DNA of 64,000 bases from Temnothorax longispinosus (Eukaryota; Arthropoda; Insecta; Hymenoptera; Formicidae). The position numbers and the translations under genes are program-made. Below are positions 12,100-24,249 of the stretch, piece by piece. Under the pieces are notes generated by a model, which saw nothing but the letters and a program-made list of their open reading frames with translations, searched no databases and was not told where the DNA came from. Each line of letters starts with the position of its first letter. The first letter of the stretch is position 1. Where the stretch lies: NCBI RefSeq assembly GCF_030848805.1, contig NC_092360.1, forward strand, positions 13,516,001-13,580,000. The letters are read 5' to 3'.

Positions 12100-12654
12100 T
12101 GTATATATATGTGTATGTGCAGTATGGAGTGTACATTCCAAAATTTACACGTCACGGTCACAATTGTAATAGTTGTTCTAAATAAGCAAATTTTTGCATG
12201 AAGCAACACATTTTGACGTATTTTGCTATTCCACATAAACAAATTATTTGTTTCATTTTACAGATTTATTGTAACTAAATAATATATTATTAAGTTGGGA
12301 GATATTCAAATGATAATGTTCTTTCCGTTAAATAACAGGGTTTTCTTGAGAATAAAAACAAAAACTTTTTATTCAAAAAAATATTATTTCGTCTAAGCAT
12401 ATGTTGTTTCATACAAATGAAACAAATTTCAATCAAACAAATAGAAATACTAAATGTAAAGAACTCTTTTTCTCTGTGCATGCTTAATATATCGAATATA
12501 TTTTATCTTCTTTCTCTTAAAGTTTCATTACCTAAAAATGGAACTTTTTGTTTAAACGTGCATCATTTTTACAAAGCGGTATTTTTTAATTTCCGTACGT
12601 ACTTTCCGAGCTAATCTTATATAGAACTAAAAAATTTTTGGTTTTTTGTTCCAG

Positions 12655-12746
12655 GTCAAGAATTGGAGGACAAATCTTTCCGGCCGCAGAACACTATCCG
12701 TGAGAAGAGGCTTCCTTTGCTGAACTCTGGCGTCGCCGTTTTGTAA
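12655..12746 (+). CDS. Terminal coding exon of an unidentified gene
   Basis: A pyrimidine-rich tract ending TTGTTCCAG is followed by an exon open in one frame for about 30 codons and closed by TAA. The encoded tail includes ELEDKSFRPQNTIREKRLP and ends LNSGVAVL. An AATAAA signal lies 47 bases after the stop at 12793-12798, so this has the full architecture of a last exon with a short 3' UTR. The incoming phase is 2 (one codon split over the intron). I could not identify upstream exons with confidence; they would lie to the left, possibly beyond the inverted-repeat block. The product is not recognised. Confidence 0.6.
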
Positions 12747-12792
12747 AAAAAAAAATTGAAAAAGATTTGTAAATACACTTCAAAGTATGTAC

Positions 12793-12798
12793 AATAAA
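12793..12798 (+). terminator. Poly(A) signal AATAAA
   Basis: AATAAA sits 47 bases downstream of the stop codon of the 12655-12746 exon, a normal distance for a short insect 3' UTR. Confidence 0.55.
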
Positions 12799-14069
12799 GG
12801 CCTTTAAATAGATTTTGTATTTTATTCACTATATTTTCATAAAAATATGTCGACTCACGAGCTAAACTAGGTGAGGGTAGCCAGATATGGTGAGAACATC
12901 AACGAATGGCAGCAGCTCGTTGAATGGATGAAATAGCGCTAGTTTAATAATAATAAATAAAACGGTGTTGCATTGTTACTTGAAAGCGCTACCAGGAACG
13001 GTATCGACGGTTTCAATACTGTGCAAGGAAGACAACGAAGAACCACCTCGTATAACTCCCCAGGACAATCTTTTAGCATGATGACTGAACAAAACGAAAC
13101 AATGGCCCCTAGTCCCTGGCAGCCCGTGGCCAGAGGGTGCGAAGAATCTCGTGGTCAGTATTCAGAAAAGCGGTTGATAACGTTCAGCTCATGCTTTTGA
13201 TCGCCGATGTTCTTATAGAAGGACAGGGCACTTGAAAAAGAAGAAATTTCAATTGAAATGCCTTCACTAACGTCTTATTACACCATTTTGGTATTTTTTA
13301 TATATTTGTGGCTTAGTATTTTAATTTGATCGCTATTTAACAAATTTTGAAGTATTTTCGCAATAACACACTAAACAATAATAAGATGGAGACACCAATA
13401 TTTAAGTCGCGGTGTATTAATAGATTTATTAATGCGTACTTCCTTTTCTAGTGTCTTCAGTTTCCTCTTGAGTAGCATTTGTGCTTGCTTATGCTTTTTT
13501 CCATAATTGTTCTTCTTTGTTTACTTCTTTTAAAAAGTTGTTTAAATCTATGAGCTTGTAGTTTGTAGTATTCAAGGAATTTCGAATGAAAATCTCGCGA
13601 CAGACATCAGAATCTTGCAAGCACACTGGAGCTGAAACTAAATATTTCTGAGCAGAATTGAACTAGATAAGATACCACAATTTCTTTAATCGGTTCAAAG
13701 TATCGGAGAGAAATTCTTCCTCTCTCTGGGTACCTATTATTAAAATTGTTCGTTATGAAACGAATTCGTTTATGAACGAAAAGGTAAGGATTTCCCAGTT
13801 GAGCGCCAATGGGAACACAGTTGACGCATCTTTTTTCGTTCATAAACGAATTTTTTCTAATATATCTAATTGCTTTTCCAATAAAATTCTCTTAAATAGT
13901 ATTTGCAGGTTATGACGAGGGTTTGGAACACTTCTAGATTTAAGTTAAATGGCTGCCAATCGAGACTGCAAACTCCCATGTATTTCGCGCGACCAGCGTT
14001 AGTGGCGCTCTCTGAAATAGTGATCCGACTTTGAGCTTGGTGGAGGCCTCGAAGCACTGTGATGAGGTA
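12799..14069. other. Intergenic stretch with a short hairpin
   Basis: The open segment at 12973-13200 and the minus segment at 13607-13843 lack recognisable similarity. A ~20-base inverted repeat, TTCGTTTATGAACGAAAA at about 13762 against TTTTCGTTCATAAACGAA at about 13834, brackets a ~100 bp unit that could be a small MITE. Confidence 0.5.
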
Positions 14070-14495
14070 CCCTGGCGGAAATATTTCTACAAAATGTAAA
14101 AACTAAAAATATAATTGCCAGAATCTATTAAATTCTACATGAATTTAAGAAGTACTACAAAATCCTACATGAAATGCTAGAATTGGAACCACGTTTGGAA
14201 ATTTTGTAGTATTCTCAAGTATATATAAGCAGATGTTTTAATTTTTTAAGATTTTGTTTCTTCTTAAATTTTTAAATTTGTAGATCTTTGTACTATTTTT
14301 TAAAATTGTAATTTTTCATAAATACTACTTGCAATAATTCTTGATTTGAGAACATTGTAATTGTGGTACTATTTCGTAGATATTTTCGACAAAAAAATAA
14401 CCATTTCTACAAAAAATTAAATATTTAACAAAAATGTACAAATTTTTATTTATAGTTAAATTTTGTAGTTATTCATAGAAAGTTTTTCCGCAGGG
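14070..14495. mobile_element. TA-flanked DNA transposon remnant (non-autonomous)
   Basis: The left end CCCTGGCGGAAATATTTCTA and right end ending TTTCCGCAGGG are inverted repeats, each directly flanked by TA. This fits a Tc1/mariner-type TA target duplication. The ~425 bp interior is AT-rich, repeats TTCTACAAAA-like fragments, and has no transposase ORF. Confidence 0.65.
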
Positions 14496-14922
14496 TAGGT
14501 AGGACTTGAGCCTTTTTTGTCCGATGATGACGCAGACGGTAACTGCACGTGTGTTCTAGGTCCTCGTACTGTTACGAGCGAGATGTTACGTAAATATAAT
14601 GTTGAATAAAGTAAGCAATTGTCTACTAAAAACTTGTTCTAGCACAAGCAAGTGATGAGTGAAGGAGAACGACGTCTAACGACATACCGTGCGCGCGTTT
14701 GGTGCGCACGAAGATGTCTCGCATCTCTGTTCTTCTGACGGGAATACGGCAGGAGCGGAAGGTACGGCTTCCTGCTCCCTAAAAGCGGCGCACCAGATCG
14801 ACCAGCTCGTGGTCTGCTGTGCTTTGAATTACTTTGAAAGCATAAACTGCGTGAGCATGGAGAGACGTCGCGCTCAACAGCCCTTCCCTTGGCGAAAATT
14901 ATTTAGTAAGAGATTGGCGGTA
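14496..14922. other. GC-richer segment, function unknown
   Basis: The sequence from about 14520 to 14920 has higher GC than its flanks and is open over 14689-14928 on the plus strand. I do not recognise the translation. It could be an old LTR or exon. Confidence 0.35.
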
Positions 14923-15031
14923 TCATAGTCGGTCTTTATTTAAAACTGTCTTAAGTACAATCTTAAGATGTCATGAACTAATCATAGAGCTGTATTAGCA
15001 TCTACGGTTTTGAAATAAGTTCCGACTATGA
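14923..15031. mobile_element. MITE, ~109 bp, TCATAGTCGG termini
   Basis: The terminal repeats are TCATAGTCGGTCTTTATTTA and the imperfect reverse complement ending GAAATAAGTTCCGACTATGA, about 27 bases each. The centre holds a CTTAAG-rich palindromic region. Confidence 0.7.
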
Positions 15032-15477
15032 ATACCGGCCATTGTGTTTACATTTGTTTATGAAGATAAACTCGACAGGGTCGTCAGCCAAAAACGGCGG
15101 ATGGCCAACGGAAGCCCCCGGATATGCGGCCAAATTGTACTGCGCTTCGTCGTCGAGCCTTGATATAGTGAAAAAGCGAGGAAGAACGAACGTTTTGGAA
15201 GTGAGGCTCACCGTCATCTTCCCGCGGGTTGATCTGGATTTCGAATCTCCAATCCCGAAGATAGCACGGCGGAATGAGAGTGTTGCAGGCGTAGGCGCTG
15301 CAACAGAGATTCGGAAATCGACTCGGATCTCTGGTCGATGAGGACCCGTGCGGTATGAGGATCTCTTTCTTTTATTAATAATACTAATAATTTATAACAA
15401 CTTATTAACGATTACTAATGCGCGACAGCAGTCGCGCATACTGTTATCAAAAAGCGCGATGAGAGTCGCGTGACTTT
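15032..15477. other. Intergenic stretch, GC-rich then with TCGCGCG motifs
   Basis: 15042-15341 is open on the plus strand and GC-rich but unrecognised. From 15420 the sequence carries GCGCGAC/GTCGCGC motifs that reappear at 16195-16385 on the far side of the foldback element, suggesting one older element split by a later insertion. Confidence 0.4.
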
Positions 15478-15879
15478 ACAGAGAAAAATAATTATTGTAC
15501 AGCCAAGGAAAGCACTATTTATTTATTTTTTTCTTTTAAGTAAGTTTTTTTATAACAAAAGAATATTTTCTTACTAATAGTTTTCAATATCTTGACACAA
15601 GTCTTGAAAAGCCAGAATCTTGTTTTGAGTAAATGTAATACTTACAACGACTTTATGTAGATTTGCGGATACACCTTATCAAATACTTGATCCGCAAATC
15701 GATTATAAAGTCATTATAAGCATTACATTTACTCAAAACAATATTCTTGACTTGTGTCAAAGATATTTGAAAACTATTACTAAGAAAATATTCTTGGGTT
15801 AAAATAAACTTATTTAAAAAAGTAAATAAAATAAATAAAGAGTGCTTTTCTTGACTGTAGAATAATTATTTTTCTGTGT
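15478..15879. mobile_element. Long foldback element (~190 bp arms)
   Basis: Almost the whole 400 bp is an imperfect palindrome. The outer ends are ACAGAGAAAAATAATTATTG and, reversed, AATAATTATTTTTCTGTGT. The inner parts mirror each other through TTTTGAGTAAATGTAATACT and the loop near 15675-15690 (GATTTGCGGAT/ATCCGCAAATC). The shape is that of a foldback transposon or MITE with giant inverted repeats. The arms differ by small indels and substitutions, so it is not brand-new. Confidence 0.8.
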
Positions 15880-16528
15880 GCAGCCTTTTATGAAACATGG
15901 AGGAAAAAACTTTAATGATTCTTCATGCTATTAAAAAAGAAGAAGAGGAAGAAATTACATTATTATTATTTTGTAAAAGCTATAGGAGTGCTTCAAATGA
16001 TTTGCTTATTGCAAGAGAGACAGAAGAATTTCCAAAAATTTATAATTTTTCATCTTGGGGGTCATATAACCATTTACTTGTTCACCAATTCACACAGCAT
16101 AAAATCATTTATGTTGTGGATCGTTAATTTAATTAAAAAGTAGAACTTGCCAAAATATTAGCGACAAACTGCTCCAAATACAATTGAGTGAACTGAGCCG
16201 CGCGGCTAGACTGCTCCAGGAGCAGTTGAGTCGCGCGATTCTGAATCGCGCGTCGTCACAAATCGCTAGAGTCGCGCGACTAAAACGCGGGATTGGCAAT
16301 AGTTCCATTGTATTACATGCAAAGTAAAAGATGCGCGCCTGCAATCGCGCGGCTTGAGCGTCAAAAATCGCGCTATTTGCGATTTTAACGGGTAAAAGAT
16401 TGATGTTATTTCTTATTTCTTGTAACATAATATTTCTTCTAACACTCGATCGCTAACACGTTGCTTAAATAACGATTCTACTAGAACTGGTATAGAGCTA
16501 AATAAAGTATTTATATTTCCGTTTATAG
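15880..16528. other. Cluster of TCGCGCG-type motifs, no gene
   Basis: Between 16195 and 16390 the octamer-like unit TCGCGCGA and close variants recur in both orientations, often paired as palindromes (for example GAGTCGCGCGACT). This could be the subterminal region of a decayed DNA transposon. The short plus-strand frames at 15897-16143 are Glu/Lys-rich and unrecognised. Confidence 0.45.
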
Positions 16529-19500
16529 ATGGGGAGTTCATAATTGTCAACCGGAAGAGGCTGTTGGAGTCATCTGCAAGACCGCGGTCAACCACTTGTC
16601 AGGAGAGGTTGCTGGAAATGCGACAATAGTCCAACTTGCATACCGACTCCTTTTATTTGCGACGAGGTGGTCGATTGTCCAGATCATTCCGATGAGAATC
16701 CGGAACATTGCGATGTAAGAGAGTTGAGAGAAAAGTAAAATAGATAGACTTGTTTATTTTTTATATGATTTCGGTTTCAGGCACCGTTTGAGTTGCGCTT
16801 GGTGAATGGCAGCAATCCTATGCAAGGAAGGGTAGAAGTGCGTCATCATGGCGTGTGGGGTACCGTGTGCGATGATGATTTCACAAATGCTACGGCGAAT
16901 AGTCATTTGCAGATCTTTGGGATACGGTGGTATCGCAATAGCTAAGAAAAATGGTTTCTTTGTGGGCCTGGCCAAGGACCAATATGGCTCGATGAAGTAT
17001 TACATTTGTAGCTCACATTTAATTTTATTTCTTGCAAAAGAGATTGTTATTTGAACAATCTTTGTTGTAAAAGATCTTTAATTTACATTTGAGTTATATT
17101 TATATTTGAGATTTTCCTTGTTTAATTTTTAATTCTTATTTGTCTTACTTTTAACATTTCTTTAAATATATATACCTTATATTTAATTAATATACCTTCA
17201 ATGTCCTAATTATTTAGCTGTTTTTAATTGATATTTATTAGTATCTAAAATAATTTTTTTAATTTTTGCAAAATAGGTTTTCTGTCATGGAAACGAATCG
17301 CAATTATATCGATGCGAACATAATCATTGAGGTCAACATAAATGCGATCATAACGAAGACGCAGATGTAATTTGTCACCTGGAGATGTTAACAACGCCCA
17401 AGTAAATAAAACAATTTTCATTCATTTATCACAATTTTTGAGACTAAATGTTATCATAGGCTGTGCATTTGAGATACACTTTACAATAATATTAGAACTT
17501 GAAATATTTATATAGGTACAGAAAAGTATGTGTAAATACTTAACTTTTTAACTCCAAATGGGGCAAGGTACTCTTCCTATAATAATTATGTAAAAAAGTT
17601 TGTTTTATAAATTTTTCAAATTAATATCTTGATAATCGTTAGATTATCGGAACCACCTCCAACGATCTTAACTTTGACATATGTTGTAAACGACGTGTCC
17701 GTAACATGCGAGATGGAATACTTCGTTATGGAACCAAAGAAGAACATTGTGACTATTGCATAGCAGCTTAAATTTGTGTTAAACGTCTTTATAATTACTC
17801 TGAAAGAATTGATCAATTAATCACAATAATTATATATCTACTAACAAACTATATAATTATAAAAGACAATAAATAGAGTACTATTACATTGTCCAGTAAA
17901 TAAAAATTATTTAAGTACTTATTCATTATACGCCACTTCCAATTTTGTCTATTTCAACGTACAACGATTATTCTTAACATAAAATAGTTTCACATGGGTT
18001 TACAATTTTGATGCAAAAAGCGAGATCCTGCATCGGGATTTGATTCGGATAACGAGGTTATATATAATTTACATTTTGTTCCACATGAGTAATGCAATTT
18101 TCACATGATTAAAATCTCTTGGAACTTTCATGTGTAACAAATGTTTAAAAAGTTAGGGCACTATTGCACCAGCATATTCTTAATTGCGACCAATCAAGTT
18201 AAAAAAGTCCTGTACCACTTTTTCCTCCGACAAATCTCCGCTCCACTTGGGACTCTTGGGAGTTTATGTTCTGCCAATAATCTTGGAAGTATAAAGATTA
18301 ATTGTTTAAAAAATATACGGTAAAATATGACTTGACATAAGTCGTAATAATTATATTATTGATAACAATCTCAAAATAGACAAAACTTTATAATAGCTCT
18401 TTTGCACATGTGTATGCATGATTTGTTCGTTTATTTCCCGCTGTTTCTTCTTATTAAGCAGCCATACTGGATAAACAGCCAAGAACATCCGGAACAAAGC
18501 ATTAACGAGCTACTTCCGTCAAATTGTGGTCAGCGCGCCAAAGATTTCGATGACGATTTCGGACTTAATATTTCAAAAAGTAGTGCATGGCTCCATTGCA
18601 CCAAAAGGCACTTATCCCTGGCAGGTAAATAATTTTTACTGCAAAGAAAATGTTAGATTTATTTTTTTGTTTAATGTTAAAATAAATATTGCGATCAGAT
18701 GTGTAGCGAGATATTAGTGATACAAGAGATTGTTAAATAATATTTAGGCCAGCATTCGAGTTCGAGGGCACAGTCGATCAAATCATTGGTGTGGTGCTGT
18801 TATTATATCACCTCTACACGTGTTAACAGCGACACATTGTTTAGAAGGTTACAACAAAGGCACCTATTTTGTATGTGCGGGAGATTATAACACGGATGTA
18901 AGTAAATCAAGTAAATATATATAGTTATATATCATCACAAAATTCCCAAAAATATTTACATGCATATATTCGTTAAACAATTCAGACATTGCACTTTTAT
19001 TTATCTTGTGTTTGACATTATCAGATAAACGAAGGAACGGAAGTGGAAGCCAATATCGAGGATTATTACGTGCACGAAGACTTTCGTAAAGGTAATAGGA
19101 TGAACAATGATATTGCTTTGGTTCTACTTAAAGGCCTGGCATTCCGCTTGGCAAAGATATCATGCCAATTTGCTTACCGTCTGAAAATACTGAATATTCG
19201 CGGGATTGAATTGCACGATCAGCGGATTCGGCGGTATTGAAACAGGCAAGACGAGTAAGTGAAATATATTGGAGAGAATTACTTTAAACTGAATCTCGTA
19301 GGATGCACACACTTCAGATTCTTTTGCAGCGCAATCAAAGGATTTACGACATGGCTGAGTGCCCTTGTTAGATCAGTCAGTTTGCCAGCTAGTTATGTTT
19401 ATGGTGAAGGTGCCATAAGCGACGGAATGATGTGCGCTGGATATCTTGATGAGGGTATCGACTATCGACACATGTGATGGCGATTCTGGAGGCTCTTTAG

Positions 19501-19982
19501 CCTGCTACCATAATGGTAATGTTGAAATATAATCAATAAATTAATTATAATGAAAAATCATATCATGTACGACGGGCCATGTACAACAATAATTTTTTAA
19601 ATATAATATAGATTGCAGTCAAATTGTAAAAATATATTTATATATAGGATGGGCAAGTAATAGTAAAATTCAGAAAATATTATAAAAATTTTTGTATCTA
19701 GAAAGAATATAATTCTTTATAATTTTTTACTCGAGAATTAAAGTTTGCAAATTCTATTTTAAAAAAGAAAATATTATATTCTGAATTAAATTTATATTTG
19801 TATTTGTGACAGCACTGTTAAAATTTGTATTCTCTTTTATGTTAGGAGCTTTCAGTTTATACGGAATAACTAGTTGGAGTCAACATTGCGGCAAAGCGAA
19901 TAGACCTGGAGTTTACGTCCGCGTAGCGTATTATCGTCGTTGCATCGATCAAAAAATTAGGGAATCGCTAGTAAGTAGATAA
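16529..19982 (+). pseudogene. Neurotrypsin/Tequila-like SRCR-LDLa-trypsin protease pseudogene
   Basis: Nine exon-like blocks with good splice sites encode the C-terminal half of a mosaic secreted serine protease. 16529-16714: SRCR tail (WGVHNCQPEEAVGVIC), then an LDLa module (CIPTPFICDEVVDCPDHSDE). 16781-16996 and 17277-17401: a second SRCR domain (FELRLVNGSNP, GRVEVRHHGVWGTVCDDDF, LYRCEHNH). 17634-17771: possible further exon. 18462-18624: linker and protease activation region (VVHGSIAPKGTYPWQ). 18748-18897: WCGAVI and the histidine motif TATHCL. 19025-19254: aspartate motif NNDIAL. 19330-19515: serine motif GDSGG. 19846-19982: GITSWSQHCG and C-terminus. Breaks: frame changes near 16610, 16895, 16955, 18590, 19135, 19210 and 19468, and TGA replacing the conserved Trp near 17328. 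All three triad residues survive, but the reading frame does not. Insect Tequila and vertebrate neurotrypsin share this domain order. Upstream exons were not found. Confidence 0.75.
18748..18897 (+). pseudogene. Intact trypsin exon with catalytic histidine
   Basis: Within the protease relic this exon is uninterrupted from the TATTTAG acceptor to the GTAAGT donor. It encodes the strand before the catalytic His, a WCGA cysteine, TATHCLEG and AGDYNTD. Ala of the usual TAAHC is Thr. Its integrity contrasts with the frameshifted exons on both sides. Confidence 0.7.
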
Positions 19983-22127
19983 AATGTCGAAATTAAAGAA
20001 TTTTCGATCACACATGAGTGTTCGTGCTTCTTATTATTTTTCTTACAAATGGCAAAACTAAATTTAAAAAAAATTGGTTTTAAATTGATAACTGGACCGA
20101 TGTATATTAACGATAATCTATTCTAAATAATAATATTTTATCGTTGCCTGTGTAAATAAAATACTTATTTTGACATAATATCCATTCTGTCCATTTTTTT
20201 GTTAATTTATTTTGACATTTACGCGTACTTCGTAAATATCTGTCATAAAATATAGAAATAACAATAAAATAGTCCAAATAATTCTGTTAATTTCCAGTTT
20301 ATTTCGTAAGACATCTTCGTTTCCTACAGTAATTGTAATTGTGGATTTTCTGTGACTTTTACATGATTGAGCCTATTTTATGTGTACAATAGCCCCAATA
20401 TATTTAATCCGAGGCGACTCAGTCCAAGGTGACAATTCAACGGATGGCATTTATAAAAATTGAATGGAAGATATATATAGCTGCAAAAGAAGGCTATGTT
20501 TTCAATGTAAACTTATATAGCTGTCTATAGTGAATAACATTACGCTATTTTATGATTGATTTATTATCAGAATAGATCAGACAAAAACTAAAATTGTTCG
20601 CTTATTAAATTATTTCTTACAACATTAATTTTCTTAAAAGGCATATGAATATAAAACCAATGAGAACATTATAATTAGTATATAAAATATCACGATATCA
20701 AGAAACAACACATATCGATTTTTATATAAAATTTGGAAAGATTGTCTTATACTTTAACACGAAGATTGTACCGAAAGTCATGATGGCTAATTTGCAAAAA
20801 TCTAAGATTTTACAAGCAGAGAAGACATATACATATCAGACAGTTCTACGAATATTTCTCTATTCTTCTGCAAATCTCTAGCTAGATTAATATGTTTTGT
20901 TAAAGTTCTCACAAAAAATTTAAGGATACCATTATAGCGATAAAAGTTTGTTTCAGCTTTTTGCTTAAAATGTCGTATTGTATTTTTGATACTAACAAAA
21001 TTTATGCTAAAAGATTTATATGCATCAATAATCATCATTTTCGGTGCAATCTTTGTAGAACTGAAAGTCCAACTTTCATATTTATGTCATATGTCATATT
21101 GATTTATGTTATAGCGTATATCATATCGATTTTTGTTGCGTTTACAAACGTTTGCGAATAAAAAGAAGTTTATAAATTATATTAGGTACATGATTGTTAC
21201 AATTTTTTCTTGGCAAAAAATTAATGATCTTAAATAACAATCTTGTAAATAAGATTTGCCGTTTGAAATTTGCCATAATACCATTTTTCAGTGCGTATGC
21301 AGAAAAAAAATAATTAGAGATATGTTAAATACATCAATTATATTTGCTATGAAATAATGAACAAAAGGTGAATTGTTCATAAAATTCTAAAAGGAGATAT
21401 CCTATCTGCCATATGTTGCAATTACGACTTATATTACTTAAGACTTAAGGGAATGTTGATCAAAAATATGTGCGCTTAATATGGAAATTAATATTAAGTC
21501 TAACTTGTAAATTCGCTTAATTTAAGCATAAAATGGCCCGAATCTGTGTCACTGGGAAATATGTCATAACGATTTATCACAATAATATACCTAATAATAA
21601 ATTTATAAAACGCTATATAAATAAATATAAAATGTACTTTTCAAAATATTTGGATAATAGCATAATAGTTTCTTTAGAAGTTTAGAACATTACGTAATAG
21701 AGAAAAGACTATAGAAGACTGTGTTGTACAGTGTACAGCGCACTTGTGCAATGGGCATTTTGATAGAATTGGAAGTCTCGAGAAATTTTATAAATAATTT
21801 TTATAAATAATTTAAATTTAAATATTGTTAAATTGGTGGTAATACATAATAACATAATTACATATTTATAACGATAATCTTATAATCTCATTTCGCTATG
21901 TTTTGCATAATAAAATTTATGTTTTGCATAATAAATAAAACGTGAATTTAAATAAATTAATTATTTGGCTAGTCGGGTCGAACAAAAACGACTTCTGTTT
22001 TAAATAAAATTTAATTTTTACACCTAACTGTTTTGTTTTTATTTTATTCCAGTTATTAAAAGTTTAATAAAACTCGGACTGGCATATAAAATGCAACGAA
22101 TCGGATGTTACAACATGCTTTTCATTT
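19983..22127. other. AT-rich stretch, no gene seen
   Basis: About 2.1 kb of AT-rich DNA downstream of the protease relic. Two short overlapping open frames near 20802-21161 on opposite strands are Ile/Phe/Lys-rich and look like compositional artefacts. Confidence 0.55.
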
Positions 22128-22219
22128 AGCGACACAAGTCGACACAAGCGTCATTTTGTCTCTTTTCATCTAGTCAGCAACAAGAATAGAGTGACGCTTG
22201 TGTCGTTAACTAGAAAGCA
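22128..22219. repeat. Short inverted repeat pair
   Basis: GACACAAGCGTCA (near 22140) is mirrored by TGACGCTTGTGTCG (22192-22205), with an extra GACACAAG unit on the left. Probably a very small MITE. Confidence 0.5.
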
Positions 22220-22433
22220 CCTATTAATATCATATTTTTAAAACGTATTGCATATTTTGCATTCTGTGTAGAAGGCGCTAAATAAACATCGTATGATTCA
22301 TGTAATATTTGAACAAAACGCATATTTTATGTAATATAATATTATTAATTTTATGATATATATTTTCTGCGAAAAAGATCTTTTGCTTCACCGGATACTT
22401 TAATGGGTTTATTTTACGAATGTTTGAATATTA

Positions 22434-22562
22434 CGCCCACGACTTAACCTGAACGAGAGCTTTATTTCTTTGCATAAACTGTTACTTAAGACTATACTTT
22501 TACACCTCAATTAAAAGTCATTGTTTATATTAATTATGTATTGCATATTTTGAATTATTCTA
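22434..22562 (+). repeat. Diverged direct repeat, copy 1
   Basis: Matches 23196-23325 in the same orientation, sharing TTTGCATAAAC, TTTTACACCTCAATTA and TGCATATTTTGAATTAT-like blocks. Divergence is high, so it is old. No ORF. Confidence 0.55.
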
Positions 22563-23195
22563 TAATGTATCAGTAGAACAATGTATATAGATTGAGAACA
22601 ATGTATATAAATTTATTCAACATTTTCTGAAAAAATAAGGAGAAACTAAAAAATTTATTTACGAAAAAAGCACATTATGAATAAAAGCAGCTCATTATAA
22701 CGGTATTTCTAAGAAATAAAGATATTAATTTATAAAACGTTTTTATATTGCAGATTTTCAATGGAATTGTATATTTAAAGGTTCGTGTAAAAAGAATAAT
22801 TATATTATAGGTAGCTATCAATGCACTATGCGTGAAACACTACCGTTTCTTTTGAGCTGCATATGTTGATAAAATTATTACTGATTATAACCAAATTTTA
22901 TTCTTTTGTACAATTTAAAAATAAATGTCTCATATATAAGAATGTGTTATTATATCTTCTATTAGTTATAATTATTAATAACAGTGAAACAAATATTGCA
23001 AAATAAAAAATAAAGAATATATTTAAAATGTTGTAATTATTTAAAATAATATAAAATAATAATGCATAAGAATCTAATATTTAATTTTAAAATGGCTTTT
23101 AAATTAAAAATGCGATAGCGCGCAATTATTTTAATGTATATTTCATTGTATAATTGTAATAAGAATGTTATATTGTTTTTCTAATCCGAGACAAA

Positions 23196-23325
23196 TTAAC
23201 ATGAAAGGGCGCCTTATTTTTTTTTGCATAAACAATTACTTTGGGCTGTTTTTACACCTCAATTAGAAATTATTGATATTACATATTGCATATTTTAAAA
23301 TATTATTTAAAGCTTTCACGTAGCA
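23196..23325 (+). repeat. Diverged direct repeat, copy 2
   Basis: Partner of 22434-22562, about 760 bases downstream. A (GA)n microsatellite follows at 23365-23403. Confidence 0.55.
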
Positions 23326-23361
23326 GTGCTGAAAACAGCCACCTTAAAAGTTATCGTTAAA

Positions 23362-23364
<3 letters not shown>

Positions 23365-23403
<39 letters not shown>
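23365..23403. repeat. (GA)n microsatellite
   Basis: About 39 bases of uninterrupted GA dinucleotide. Confidence 0.95.
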
Positions 23404-23405
<2 letters not shown>

Positions 23406-23644
23406 TTCAATTAAATTTAAACTTACAAGGGTTATTTACAAGTATATACCGGTTGTTGCGTCGACATACGGGTTAGCATGACGGGTTGTCCATTCGTGCA
23501 GGCGCGCATGACACAATGAGATTGACCGAGACGCGATCAAAAAGTCTTCGCGGAACTCCCGTCACGTTATGCACGGATCTATAATTCGGTTGCGAGAACG
23601 GAAAATTCGCTGCTTTCTATAATGCTCCCTGATAGCTGTGAATG

Positions 23645-23812
23645 TAAACGTATACTCTTACAGAAAAGTTGTAAGTTGATTGGCTCATATGGTTTTTAAC
23701 TTTTAAACAATCAACTTGCAACTTTTCTGGTAAAAGCAGAATTTTTGCATACGTTTCTCTTTCGAATAAATTTAGGAATCGAGCCTCAGACTGAGCATCG
23801 TTTCGTCACGAA
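23645..23812. mobile_element. MITE-like hairpin plus shared repeat tail
   Basis: 23645-23753 is an inverted repeat: CAGAAAAGTTGTAAGTTGAT against ATCAACTTGCAACTTTTCTG, with outer AAACGTAT/ATACGTTT. From 23717 to 23810 it also matches 28711-28797 in direct orientation (GCAACTTTTCTG, GCATACGTTTCTCT, GAATCGAGCC, GAGCATCG). The element therefore has at least two copies here. Confidence 0.65.
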
Positions 23813-24249
23813 AATCCTTTGATGGACCGACAAACGACGGATCGCGTTAGTGTGTGCTCAGAACGTGTATCGAAGCAAAATCGATACGTTCAATTTACAG
23901 AGTACTCGTGCGCGGAAATCGTTCGTAATCGGACGTAAAAATAAAATACTTAATTGTTACAAAATACTTGTTATAAAATACTTACTGTTTTGCCAATTGT
24001 TGTCGATTTAAATATATTATTTTTGGTAAAATACTTAAGTTAGTACGCACCTTTAGAATTTTTTCCTTTCCTTCTTACTCAGCTTTTTACATATAAGAAT
24101 AAATCCTTGTTATTTCAGCGTATCCGTCATGTCACGTAACAGCTCTCATTTATGATTAATGCATAAGGACGTTTTTTAAAGCACATTAAGCAGCTGGAAA
24201 TCGGTATAGAAATTAAGCATCTGCACTTTAAACAGAAGATAAAACTTTA
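23813..24249. other. No gene seen
   Basis: Mixed-composition sequence with no recognised ORF, exon or repeat. Confidence 0.5.

Noticed and set aside
23365..23403. (GA)n and other dinucleotide runs as possible CRISPR-like or regulatory arrays
   Set aside because: Simple microsatellites; no spaced repeats or unique spacers, and the genome is eukaryotic.
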